Of a stretch of DNA of 10,959 nucleotides, positions 1-6,508 are shown piece after piece. The notes beneath the pieces were generated by a model, which searched no databases, had not been told where the DNA came from, and worked only from the letters and a program-made list of their open reading frames with translations. The position numbers and the translations under genes were made by a program. The stretch is taken from the NCBI GenBank assembly GCA_945837185.1, contig CAMAMZ010000063.1, positions 1 through 10,959 on the forward strand, in the 5' to 3' direction. Within the stretch, counting starts at the first letter, position 1, and every line of letters starts with the position of its first letter. This stretch comes from an uncultured Bacteroidales bacterium (lineage in GTDB: Bacteria; Bacteroidota; Bacteroidia; Bacteroidales; Bacteroidaceae).

Positions 1-114
1 CTTTAGATGTTCCCTTTTTGCTTCGTGCTGCGCACGATGATTACTCGTTCTGCACGTAAGGCCTGGTCTGAGGTTTCACAGGGAATGAAACCCTTCAAAA
101 AAAAAATCCAGTAC

Positions 115-195
115 TACTTACTTTTCAGAGAGGATATACTTCTCGGGCAAAGCAAGTATATCTTCTCGGGCAAAGTAAGTATATCCTCTCTGAAA
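115..195. repeat. Nested inverted repeat with internal 23-bp-period direct repeat
   Basis: A perfect 19-bp inverted repeat has its left arm at 123-141 and its right arm at 177-195. The 35-nt spacer, together with the arm edges, contains two direct copies of a 22-nt unit at 139-160 and 162-183 (21 of 22 identical, period 23), each with the core CTTCTCGGGCAAAG. A further inverted pair, ACTTACTTT at 115-123 and AAAGTAAGT at 172-180, is nested in the same span. The middle AAGTATATC (154-162) can also pair with the left arm, so two alternative hairpins are possible. No transposase or obvious target-site duplication is visible. Confidence 0.85.
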
Positions 196-277
196 GTCTA
201 TATTTTCTTCTTGCCGATATTCGTCAATGGCAGATTGGGAACCATTGGTAATAATACATCATGGCGCAAGGCAACAC

Positions 278-314
278 AAAAATAAAAGGCCTGGATATGT
301 CACATATCCAAGCC
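278..314 (-). terminator. Intrinsic terminator of the GH127 gene
   Basis: Read on the minus strand, a 12-bp stem (plus-strand positions 303-314 pairing with 288-299, one T-G wobble) with a TGA loop is followed at once by TTTTATTTTT (287-278). It lies about 40 nt beyond the GH127 stop codon, the usual position for Rho-independent termination, and no gene follows on that strand within the window. Confidence 0.85.
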
Positions 315-353
315 CCCTGTTACATGTACAGCGAATCTTTCTCTGGTATTAGT

Positions 354-2225
354 TCACTTCAATCTCGGAAGCCACGTACAGATTTGTTTGCCATGCCATC
401 CGTCTACCGACGAGTAGTCTACCATTCTGATAGTTCCCGTTGTGGTAGGCACAAGGAACTCTATACGTGTCTTTTCTTTTTCGGGTACCACTCTTTGTAC
501 ATGCACATTGCGATTTTCATCGGCAATAATCTGTACGGGTTTGTTGTAGTCGGGATCAATGTTCTCATCCCTACTCAATACGAGCGGCCCGTAAACCAAT
601 GCCTGACAATCCCATGCTTTAGGATTAGAGCCCTTGGGGGCATCAATCAGTTTGGCTCGCATGTCGAAGGTAATCCGAATACGATCACCCTTCTTCCACT
701 TGCGTGTCAGGGTGAGATATTCGCCAGACTTCACATCCTTCACCTGCTTGTTGTTGACATACACTTCGGTATTTTCACTCCATGCAGGGATATGTAGGTT
801 CATCGCAAATTTTTCTTTTTTCACCTCATCGATTTCGATAGCAACGGTATTGTCGATGGGGAAGCGGCCTTGGATGCTAAACGTCACATCTTTACCGGCA
901 GCCGTCTTGGCTGTAGCCTTGGCAGAATTATAAAGGTTGATGACAGGACCATTGGCACGTTGCATGATAGCAACATAGGGTATATAGGCCAAACCCATAG
1001 GACCACTCAGGTTGCAGCAGGTTACAGGCAGACCGTCGATATTCGTACCCCAACCGGAATCGGTCACCTTTCGGCCATTCAACAGGTTCACGTAGCTGAA
1101 GCCATCGCCACCGTGCTTCATGGCTCCCAACAGACCATTATAGACATATTTCTCTATATAATCGACAGTAGAAGGCTCGCCCGTGATGCGCAGAATTTGG
1201 CTGCACAACTTCATCCACGTCACACCGGCACAGGTCTCCATCATACGCTCGATATCGGGATTAGCCTGCTCCAATGCCGTATCGTCCCAAGCCTCACCTC
1301 TCCATTTCTTCATATAAGGAGCATCGGCACCACCATTACCGATAATCGTAATCTCATATTTCTTCACATTCTCGAAGAAGTTCATGAAAGCAGTCTTCCA
1401 TTTTTCCTCACCGGTACAACGGTAGTACTCTACCAAACCTTCGAAAACAGAAAGCATTTCGTAAGCTTTCGGATAGCCGGCACCCATCTTGCGCGGACGT
1501 ACGTTGTCGATTGCCTCCTGGAAGATATTACCACCATTGCAACCACCTTTTTCTATCAGATAAGTACAGAAATCGAGGTATTTCTTGTCGCCCGTATATT
1601 TATATACTCGCATCAAGGGCTCCATGACCGACCAAGACTCGATGCCATAGCGTGTCCATCCCTGTGTACGGATATCTTTCTTGGGGGCATCACCAATCTG
1701 GTCGAGAATACTATTGGCCTCCGCAATCATCAATTTCATGACGCGAGGGTCTTTTTCTATGTGCTCATAATATTGAGAAAGTCCCAACATGATATATTTA
1801 CGCTCCCAAAGGTCGCCACCCCTCCCGTCAGGTTGCTTCTCCACCGGCACACAGCACAGCGCACCGTTGCTTCTTACCAAGGGGAAAACTTTCTCTACAG
1901 AAGCTTTCAGTATTTGTTTTAGTTCCTCATCTTTTGAATAAGCATATAACATAGCTCCACTACGGATGGCCTTAGCCCACATTTCGCCAAGCGCAAACTT
2001 GGGACGCCCCACACGGTAGAAGTCCATCAACTTGTCGTAAGGCACTACACCTTTGTTCCAATGTTCAATGCTGTTGTGAATGTCATGGTGGAAATAATCT
2101 GTCAGCTGCACACTATGGTCTGGTAAGGGTGTTATCACATCCTGTACTTTGACATTTTGAGCAGAAACTGAAACCGACAGACTAATTGCGGCACCTAAAA
2201 TAATGGTTTTAGTTAACATTTTCAT
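354..2225 (-). CDS. Secreted GH127-like beta-L-arabinofuranosidase (DUF1680 fold)
   Basis: The 623-residue protein has a signal peptide at about residues 1-22 (hydrophobic stretch ending SVSAQ), an alpha/alpha-barrel-type catalytic region over about 40-425, and beta-rich C-terminal domains. It carries the family's metal and catalytic signature: E330-T-C332 in METCAGVTWMKLC, and the C403-C404 pair in PVTCCNLSG. In the characterised family member HypBA1 the equivalent Glu and three Cys bind zinc, and the first Cys of the pair is the nucleophile for releasing beta-linked L-arabinofuranose. The length is close to normal for the family and nothing essential seems missing. It probably acts in the periplasm or at the cell surface; the N terminus lacks a lipobox. 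Substrate linkage is inferred, because related families (GH146 and others) share this fold and motif. Its own promoter-like box lies just upstream, and the rplS terminator separates it from the preceding gene. Confidence 0.85.
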   Translation of the reverse strand: MKMLTKTIILGAAISLSVSVSAQNVKVQDVITPLPDHSVQLTDYFHHDIHNSIEHWNKGVVPYDKLMDFYRVGRPKFALGEMWAKAIRSGAMLYAYSKDEELKQILKASVEKVFPLVRSNGALCCVPVEKQPDGRGGDLWERKYIMLGLSQYYEHIEKDPRVMKLMIAEANSILDQIGDAPKKDIRTQGWTRYGIESWSVMEPLMRVYKYTGDKKYLDFCTYLIEKGGCNGGNIFQEAIDNVRPRKMGAGYPKAYEMLSVFEGLVEYYRCTGEEKWKTAFMNFFENVKKYEITIIGNGGADAPYMKKWRGEAWDDTALEQANPDIERMMETCAGVTWMKLCSQILRITGEPSTVDYIEKYVYNGLLGAMKHGGDGFSYVNLLNGRKVTDSGWGTNIDGLPVTCCNLSGPMGLAYIPYVAIMQRANGPVINLYNSAKATAKTAAGKDVTFSIQGRFPIDNTVAIEIDEVKKEKFAMNLHIPAWSENTEVYVNNKQVKDVKSGEYLTLTRKWKKGDRIRITFDMRAKLIDAPKGSNPKAWDCQALVYGPLVLSRDENIDPDYNKPVQIIADENRNVHVQRVVPEKEKTRIEFLVPTTTGTIRMVDYSSVDGWHGKQICTWLPRLK

Positions 2226-2248
2226 CGTATTTTTAGCTATTTTCGTTG

Positions 2249-2256
2249 CAAATTTA
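2249..2256 (-). promoter_or_regulatory. Promoter -7 box for the GH127 gene
   Basis: The minus strand reads TAAATTTG, an exact match to the Bacteroides -7 consensus TAnnTTTG, ending 23 nt before the GH127 start codon. No good TTTG lies about 20 nt further upstream, so the -33 element is weak or absent. This could mean low basal expression or a need for an activator. Confidence 0.5.
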
Positions 2257-2345
2257 ATGATTTAGACAAAAGGTCTCTCAGAATATTTGTTAATAAAGTA
2301 TAACACCTTTGTCATTGCAACAAAAGTTGCGCATCTTATCAAACT

Positions 2346-2380
2346 AAAAAGAGGCATCCTCAAAACGGATGCCTCTTTTT
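2346..2380 (-). terminator. Strong terminator downstream of rplS
   Basis: A perfect 14-bp inverted repeat (2346-2359 with 2367-2380, 7-nt loop) has a GC-rich core GAGGCATCC/GGATGCCTC and flanking A and T runs, so it is structurally bidirectional. It lies about 60 nt after the rplS stop and before the GH127 promoter. It should therefore end the ribosomal-protein transcript and insulate the glycosidase gene from it. Confidence 0.93.
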
Positions 2381-2438
2381 ATCGCTTTGCTTTCAAGCAA
2401 TACAAAACCTTTGATTTTCAATGGTCTTGAAAAAACCT

Positions 2439-2801
2439 TTAAGCATTTGTGCTGGCGGTTCTCTTTTCTTTGATACGAGCAGCCTTACCGGTAAGTTTGC
2501 GCAAATAATACAACTTAGCGCGACGTACTTTACCACGTTTGTTCACTTCGATAGAATCGATGTTGGGCGACTCGATGGGGAAGATACGCTCTACACCTAC
2601 CGTACCTGACATCTTACGCACGGTGAAACGCTTCTTGTCACCATGACCGCTAATCTTGATGACTACACCACGATAGAGCTGGATACGCTCCTTAGAACCC
2701 TCGACGATTTTGTAAGCGACAGTAATCGTATCACCTGCACGGAACTCAGGGAACTTTTTGCCGGTTGCAAATGCTTCTTCAGCAACTTTAATTAAATCCA
2801 T
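2439..2801 (-). CDS. rplS: Ribosomal protein L19 (bL19)
   Basis: The 120-residue protein is a full-length bL19, a large-subunit protein at the interface with the 30S subunit. Recognisable conserved stretches are FRAGDTITVAYKIVEG (about residues 20-35), RIQLYRGVVI, the block GHGDKKRFTVRKMSG (about 53-67), GVERIFPIESP and the C-terminal RRAKLYYLRKLTGKAARIKEK. The start at 2801 gives the standard bacterial N terminus (MDLIK). It stands alone, without the rpsP-rimM-trmD neighbours seen in Proteobacteria and Firmicutes. It has its own promoter, an 85-90 nt structured leader and its own strong terminator, so it is predicted to be a single-gene transcript. Confidence 0.98.
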   Translation of the reverse strand: MDLIKVAEEAFATGKKFPEFRAGDTITVAYKIVEGSKERIQLYRGVVIKISGHGDKKRFTVRKMSGTVGVERIFPIESPNIDSIEVNKRGKVRRAKLYYLRKLTGKAARIKEKRTASTNA

Positions 2802-2844
2802 TGTTGTTTTAAATTAAATATTGTTTGTCGTTCCAACCCAACAT

Positions 2845-2880
2845 GGCCTGATAACTCTTCCATCAACCAGCGGTTAGGCC
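2845..2880 (-). promoter_or_regulatory. Candidate structured leader (three-way junction) of rplS
   Basis: In the rplS 5' leader the minus-strand RNA can fold into a three-way junction with no unpaired junction bases. A 5-bp closing stem GGCCT/AGGCC (2876-2880 with 2845-2849) encloses hairpin 1, AACC-GCU-GGUU (2872-2875 with 2865-2868), and hairpin 2, GAU/AUC (2862-2864 with 2850-2852) with a 9-nt loop. It starts only a few nucleotides after the predicted transcription start. Ribosomal-protein leaders that bind their own product are an established class. Whether this is one is inference; the individual stems are short. Confidence 0.4.
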
Positions 2881-2891
2881 GAAAAGCGGTG

Positions 2892-2923
2892 CAAAATTAC
2901 TACTTTTTTCATGATGTACCAAA
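2892..2923 (-). promoter_or_regulatory. rplS promoter
   Basis: The minus strand reads TTTG (2923-2920), a 20-nt spacer, then TAATTTTG (2899-2892). This is a full match to the Bacteroides primary-sigma consensus, with spacing of the expected size. Predicted transcription starts near 2885-2888, giving a leader of about 85 nt before the rplS ATG. Confidence 0.8.
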
Positions 2924-2961
2924 TCTTTAGCTGAAAATCAGCACTTCACGCCTGTTTTTTG

Positions 2962-4329
2962 CTATTCCCATTTCCCTTGACTGAAAATTTCATAGAGGGC
3001 CTTGCTCCATTGCGCATAGCCTTCTTTTTTAAGATGTGGATCTTTTGAGTTGTAATAATCGCGCACGTTCCCCAACGTGATGCCGCAATATTTTCCCACT
3101 TCCAGTACACCGCAGTTATACCTGTGGGCAATGGCACGCTGCATGGCAGAAAGTTGCATCCACTTGCGGTTGCGCTCTGTTTTCTTAAATGCTTCCTCAT
3201 CAAACGAGCCATCGGCACGAAGCAGTTCCGGGGTATCGAAATCGAAGTTGAAGTAAGAGGGCATGAACCAATAGATTTGTGTGTTGGGAAGATTGGCTTG
3301 CAGATACTCCATCAAACCTTTGTAGCATGACCACAGACTGATCTTCTCCGTCCAATTGCTGTTCTTGGTCCACCCTGAAGCGTCTTTTCCGGTATAATAG
3401 TAAACATACTCTTCCACACGGGGGCCGTCGGTAACCTCCACCTGCAGGCCGCTTTCCTTTGTATCGACCCGCACCTTATTGTTCTTGTCGTAATAATAGG
3501 AGATGGTGAAGCTGTTGTCGCCGTTATCTACGGCCGACCATCCTGCTCCATAGAACTTTGAAGCTAACCACTCCCTTGTTTCTTTCACACTCATGCCGGC
3601 AGGCAATGTGAGGTTCACCCTCGGACTTCGGCCCACATGAAAACAAATTTCACCGCCTTGCTTGGAAGCCGCCTTGATTTCAATACGGTTGCCATGTCGC
3701 TTGGGTTCGGCATAGGGGAACACCAACATGTTACCTGCGCCACGCTGAGACTTTGGCGTGGCCTTCAGAATCTTGCGCAGGTTTTTCTGGCAATAGGCCT
3801 TAGCAGCTTCCTTTGATTCCATCAAGCCTGGAGTTACGGTTCGCTTACAGCCTTGCATCCAGGGTTCGTCATCGATACTTCCTTCCACACCGGTATCGGG
3901 GTCTGTAAAATTCATGTCGTTGGTGTTGGAAATCATTATGATATCAATGGGCAGACTATCCTTGAGGGCCACCAAGAGCTTTGCCCTGCCCAAGGTGCCG
4001 TTCATTGTGGCAGGAGCCGAATCAGAGCCGCCGTAGGAGATATGCCTGCGGTTGAGTTTGGGATAGAAGATACATCCTGTCATGTCAGCAAACTGTTGCT
4101 GCCAAGGCGTTCCGTCTCCCAAACTGTCGAAGAGGGTCCAGAATCCTTTCCCTTGCAAGATTTTCTCTTGCGCATGCAGTTGGCAGGCCATAAGAGGCAG
4201 CAACAAGAATCCTACTACGAGCATACTTCTTTTCATGGTGTAAAGGGGTGCACTTGTCTTTTCTGTAAGTTTCATTAATTCCATGGTTATATTTTGATTG
4301 ATTAAACGAATGTACAACTCTCTCCTCAT
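2962..4329 (-). CDS. Secreted divergent SGNH/GDSL-hydrolase-like protein with central insert
   Basis: The frame gives 455 residues from 4329, but the hydrophobic signal peptide begins only at Met32 (MKRSMLVVGFLLLPLMACQLHAQ), so the true start may be 4236, giving 424 residues. I infer an esterase-like SGNH fold: block I as FDSLGD (67-72, Ser69 as possible nucleophile in place of the usual GDS), a Gly pair near 100-101, block III as SNTNDMNF (N137/D138), and a terminal block V-like DPHLKKEGY with D430 and H432, one residue closer than the usual DxxH. Residues about 190-320 form a beta-rich insert between blocks III and V. The similarity is weak and the substrate unknown; acyl-ester removal from glycans would fit its glycosidase neighbours. 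A promoter-like element lies upstream, and the gap to the preceding gene is 180 nt. Confidence 0.72.
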   Translation of the reverse strand: MRRELYIRLINQNITMELMKLTEKTSAPLYTMKRSMLVVGFLLLPLMACQLHAQEKILQGKGFWTLFDSLGDGTPWQQQFADMTGCIFYPKLNRRHISYGGSDSAPATMNGTLGRAKLLVALKDSLPIDIIMISNTNDMNFTDPDTGVEGSIDDEPWMQGCKRTVTPGLMESKEAAKAYCQKNLRKILKATPKSQRGAGNMLVFPYAEPKRHGNRIEIKAASKQGGEICFHVGRSPRVNLTLPAGMSVKETREWLASKFYGAGWSAVDNGDNSFTISYYYDKNNKVRVDTKESGLQVEVTDGPRVEEYVYYYTGKDASGWTKNSNWTEKISLWSCYKGLMEYLQANLPNTQIYWFMPSYFNFDFDTPELLRADGSFDEEAFKKTERNRKWMQLSAMQRAIAHRYNCGVLEVGKYCGITLGNVRDYYNSKDPHLKKEGYAQWSKALYEIFSQGKWE

Positions 4330-4375
4330 GGGTGTAGAAGTTGCCCTCTACCTACCCATAAGGAAAAAGGCGGTG

Positions 4376-4406
4376 CAATATACTATTTTTTTTAAAAAGC
4401 GCCAAA
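4376..4406 (-). promoter_or_regulatory. Promoter-like element for the SGNH-like gene
   Basis: The minus strand reads TTTG (4406-4403), 20 nt, then TATATTG (4382-4376), a -7 box one base short of TAnnTTTG. The sequence around it (A-run, TAG, box, CACCGC) closely parallels the rplS promoter. Start of transcription near 4370 would give a leader of about 40 nt to the first ATG or about 135 nt to the signal-peptide Met. Confidence 0.5.
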
Positions 4407-4509
4407 TGTTTTCAGGAAAACATCGCAAAAAAAGAACTTTCTGCTTTTCTGCCACCATTGAGAGCTCTTTACACCGCGGGGATGCTCGTATGCGACCTTA
4501 GAAAGGAAA

Positions 4510-6270
4510 TTACTGGTTAAGCACCTGTTCCAGCCTCCGCACCATGTCGCGGGTAGGTGCCTGCGTGGCTTTCAATCCATTCCATCCATAAGGCTTCATG
4601 GCTTCTTCCAACTGCCGCAACCGCTTTGTGTCGCCTTTGGCAGTCCACTCCTTACGCAACAAGCGTACTTTCTCCGCATTCTGAATGCCTTCTATCAACC
4701 GTTCAAAACGTATGCTGCTCCGTGCGAAAGGATAAACAATGTAGCAGTCGCCCGCAGCCCACGTACGGAAACGCGAGTCGTTGAGCGGATCGGCCACCCA
4801 ACTGTTATAGGCCCAGCGCAGCATACCATCGTAATCCTGTGCTAAGGCATGTACAGGCGCCCATGCAGCTTCCGCAGGCTCTGAGAAGGTGAAGGTATTG
4901 GGGAAATGCTCCGTGCAACATATATAATAGGTGGTGAGTTTGCCTGCTTTTCTGCGAGCCTCAATGATACTGCTATCCATAGGGTTGGCGAAAGGCACAC
5001 TGAGATAATGGAGATCGTCGGCTATTTCCGCATGGTAATTGCCTGCCAGGGTAATCTTGAAATCCTTGTCGGCATCTCGTATCACTTTGATGGCGGCCTG
5101 CATGTCGGGCAAAGCGCGCTCATCCATAGAGATGGCTGTACGCTCGAACCATCCTTTCTTACGAAGATGGGCTGCGAAATCTTTAAGGAACGAGCCCCAG
5201 TATTCAGCATAAGCCGGCTCACCGGGTTTGGCATGGATATATTTAACGGAATTAGAAGCCTGGTCAAAATAGTCGAATTTCAATGCCCAAGGAATCATGG
5301 TGTAGCAACTGATAAGACCGTCGATACCAATCTCATCTATCATGAAACTCACCCATTTGTCGAACACAGTATAATCGAAGCTCCAAGTGCCATCCATTTT
5401 CTTCATGCGGAACACCATGCTATAATAGGGGTCTTCCGTCTGCGCATTCCACGGTCTGTCCATAATGGTGGTGGTGATGGCTTTTTGTCCGGCATCTGCC
5501 AGCATGCGCATGAGTGGCCGCATCAGGTCAAAATGCTCCTTGCTCCACAAAGGTACCCCATGATAGCGCGCCACCGCATACGGATTCTGCCACAAGTCGA
5601 GATGGTAATGCCAATCCTTCGGAGACGGCAATGTATGGTTGCGCACTTCAACTTGCAGGCGCAACTCTTGGGAAGGGTTACCTGCTGCCGACACAGTGAG
5701 TTTTCCTTGGTAGATGCCGGGGACAGCATCGGACGGAATCCATACATTTACCCAGATTGGCCGAGCAGACGCTGCCTGTACACGATGTAACGTGGGAGCA
5801 TCGATGACATCAGCCACCATAGAAGAGTCCCACTCTGCTTTGTTGCTACGGTCGCCACAATTTGACTTACCTTTGGCACTGGGCTCGTCAGTCATGACAT
5901 AGCGCACAAAAGCTGGTTTGATGGCAGATGATGGAATGATGTTGCGACCACAACGCAAGTCGCTTACCTTTACTTGAAGGTCTCGAAGTTCATCACGCGT
6001 CCACAACAAGGCCTGGGCATTGACACGTTCACCCTTCCATCCTTTCAGACGAATAGCCATTTGCTTCTTGAGGGTGGGCACATTGAGTTTGGCATAACGC
6101 TCGTCGACAGACGCCCAACTGAGTTGCAGTGTTGCCGGCACACGATTCCAGACTTCTACACCGTCGTAGGACTTTCCATCTGTACGTTCTTCATACACTT
6201 CACGCTCGCGCTGGGCATTCACCACAGCGACAACAGACAACAGGATCGTCAAAAGTAATAATCTTCTCAT
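4510..6270 (-). CDS. Secreted GH123-like glycoside hydrolase with DUF4091 C-terminal region
   Basis: The 586-residue protein has a signal peptide at about 1-20 (MRRLLLLTILLSVVAVVNAQ), a beta-sandwich-type N-terminal region to about 210, a TIM-barrel-like catalytic region (about 220-450), and a DUF4091-type C-terminal part with WAAGDCYIVYPFARSSIRFERL (split over 504-525) followed by helices. The adjacent acidic pair D383-E384 in SMDERAL sits where GH123 enzymes carry their Asp-Glu pair, which in characterised members performs substrate-assisted hydrolysis of beta-N-acetylgalactosaminides. Family membership rests on this motif and on overall domain order; activity on GalNAc glycans is inferred, because many DUF4091 proteins are uncharacterised. 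It is divergently arranged with the nucleotidase operon across a 238-bp region. No clear terminator was seen after it, so read-through into the SGNH-like gene is possible. Confidence 0.78.
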   Translation of the reverse strand: MRRLLLLTILLSVVAVVNAQREREVYEERTDGKSYDGVEVWNRVPATLQLSWASVDERYAKLNVPTLKKQMAIRLKGWKGERVNAQALLWTRDELRDLQVKVSDLRCGRNIIPSSAIKPAFVRYVMTDEPSAKGKSNCGDRSNKAEWDSSMVADVIDAPTLHRVQAASARPIWVNVWIPSDAVPGIYQGKLTVSAAGNPSQELRLQVEVRNHTLPSPKDWHYHLDLWQNPYAVARYHGVPLWSKEHFDLMRPLMRMLADAGQKAITTTIMDRPWNAQTEDPYYSMVFRMKKMDGTWSFDYTVFDKWVSFMIDEIGIDGLISCYTMIPWALKFDYFDQASNSVKYIHAKPGEPAYAEYWGSFLKDFAAHLRKKGWFERTAISMDERALPDMQAAIKVIRDADKDFKITLAGNYHAEIADDLHYLSVPFANPMDSSIIEARRKAGKLTTYYICCTEHFPNTFTFSEPAEAAWAPVHALAQDYDGMLRWAYNSWVADPLNDSRFRTWAAGDCYIVYPFARSSIRFERLIEGIQNAEKVRLLRKEWTAKGDTKRLRQLEEAMKPYGWNGLKATQAPTRDMVRRLEQVLNQ

Positions 6271-6317
6271 ATTTTGTTTCTTTAGGTTTTATCACACAGA
6301 GATACCGCAAATCGAAA

Positions 6318-6427
6318 GCAGCGACATCAAGCTTGCTTGAATGCGATGCTGAATTCTCGAGCCAACGAGCGCAGAGATGTCAAGTTTGCTTGAACGCTAT
6401 GCCGAGTGCAGCCGAGATTCAACGAAG
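6318..6427. repeat. Degenerate tandem repeat in the divergent intergenic region
   Basis: Two head-to-tail copies of a roughly 55-bp unit lie at 6318-6370 and 6371-6427. The first 35 positions match at 28. Each copy holds a small hairpin, TCAAG-CTTG-CTTGA at 6327-6340 and TCAAG-TTTG-CTTGA at 6380-6393, and ends with a CGAG/AACGA-rich segment. No reading frame is preserved. It resembles my recollection of intergenic repeats scattered in Bacteroides and Prevotella genomes, which I cannot verify here. Confidence 0.65.
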
Positions 6428-6437
6428 TTAGATGCAA

Positions 6438-6458
6438 CTTATCTTTTGCAAAGATAAG
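6438..6458. promoter_or_regulatory. Perfect palindrome in the divergent promoter region
   Basis: A 21-bp perfect inverted repeat has 9-bp arms CTTATCTTT/AAAGATAAG around TGC. Its minus-strand reading contains TATCTTTG (6456-6449), an exact -7 box that could serve the GH123-like gene with a leader of about 175 nt through the tandem repeat, although no matching -33 TTTG is seen. Alternatives are an operator site or the terminal part of the adjacent repeat element. Confidence 0.55.
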
Positions 6459-6467
6459 AAAATTTTC

Positions 6468-6498
6468 TTGGCTTTACGCTGATAACTCCGTATCTTTG
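6468..6498 (+). promoter_or_regulatory. Promoter of the nucleotidase operon
   Basis: TTG (6468-6470), a 20-nt spacer and TATCTTTG (6491-6498) match the Bacteroides promoter consensus. Transcription should start near 6502-6504, leaving a leader of only about 5-13 nt before the two candidate start codons at 6509 and 6515. Confidence 0.75.
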
Positions 6499-6508
6499 CA
6501 TAAAATTT

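Larger units (their letters stand above)
1..353. other. Left-edge intergenic region without a supported gene
   Basis: This 353-base stretch lies downstream of the minus-strand GH127 gene. No reading frame in it looks like a real protein: the longest plus-strand frame (7-285) begins straight after a stop, runs through the nested repeat and shows no domain or signal peptide. What it does hold is a small hairpin (72-78 pairing with 86-92, then a run of ten A), a 13-nt palindromic hairpin near 26-38 (CGTGC/GCACG around TGC), the nested repeat at about 115-195, and the GH127 terminator at 278-314. It may include the upstream control region of a gene beyond the left edge. Confidence 0.6.

Noticed and set aside
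139..183. CRISPR-like repeats
   Set aside because: Only two units at a period of 23, nearly continuous with no distinct spacer, and no cas genes nearby.
123..195. Invertible promoter (phase-variation switch)
   Set aside because: The 19-bp arms are of suitable length, but the 35-nt spacer is too short for an invertase-type segment, has no promoter match, and no recombinase gene is seen.
7..285. Plus-strand open frame of 92 codons at the left edge
   Set aside because: It runs through the nested repeat and A-run, has no recognisable domain and an unlikely composition, and begins right after a stop codon.
870..1922. Long open frames on the plus strand inside the GH127 gene, and similar ones inside the GH123-like and SGNH genes
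   Set aside because: They are antisense to genes with clear signal peptides and catalytic motifs on the minus strand, and their translations show no domain of their own.
2930..2942. Hairpin GCTGA-AAA-TCAGC as terminator of the SGNH-like gene
   Set aside because: Only 5 bp with no T-run after it on the minus strand, and it lies just upstream of the rplS -33 element.
4330..4509. Small gene in the gap between the GH123-like and SGNH-like genes
   Set aside because: The only open frame (4298-4501, plus) overlaps the start of the SGNH-like gene and its promoter element and shows no domain features.
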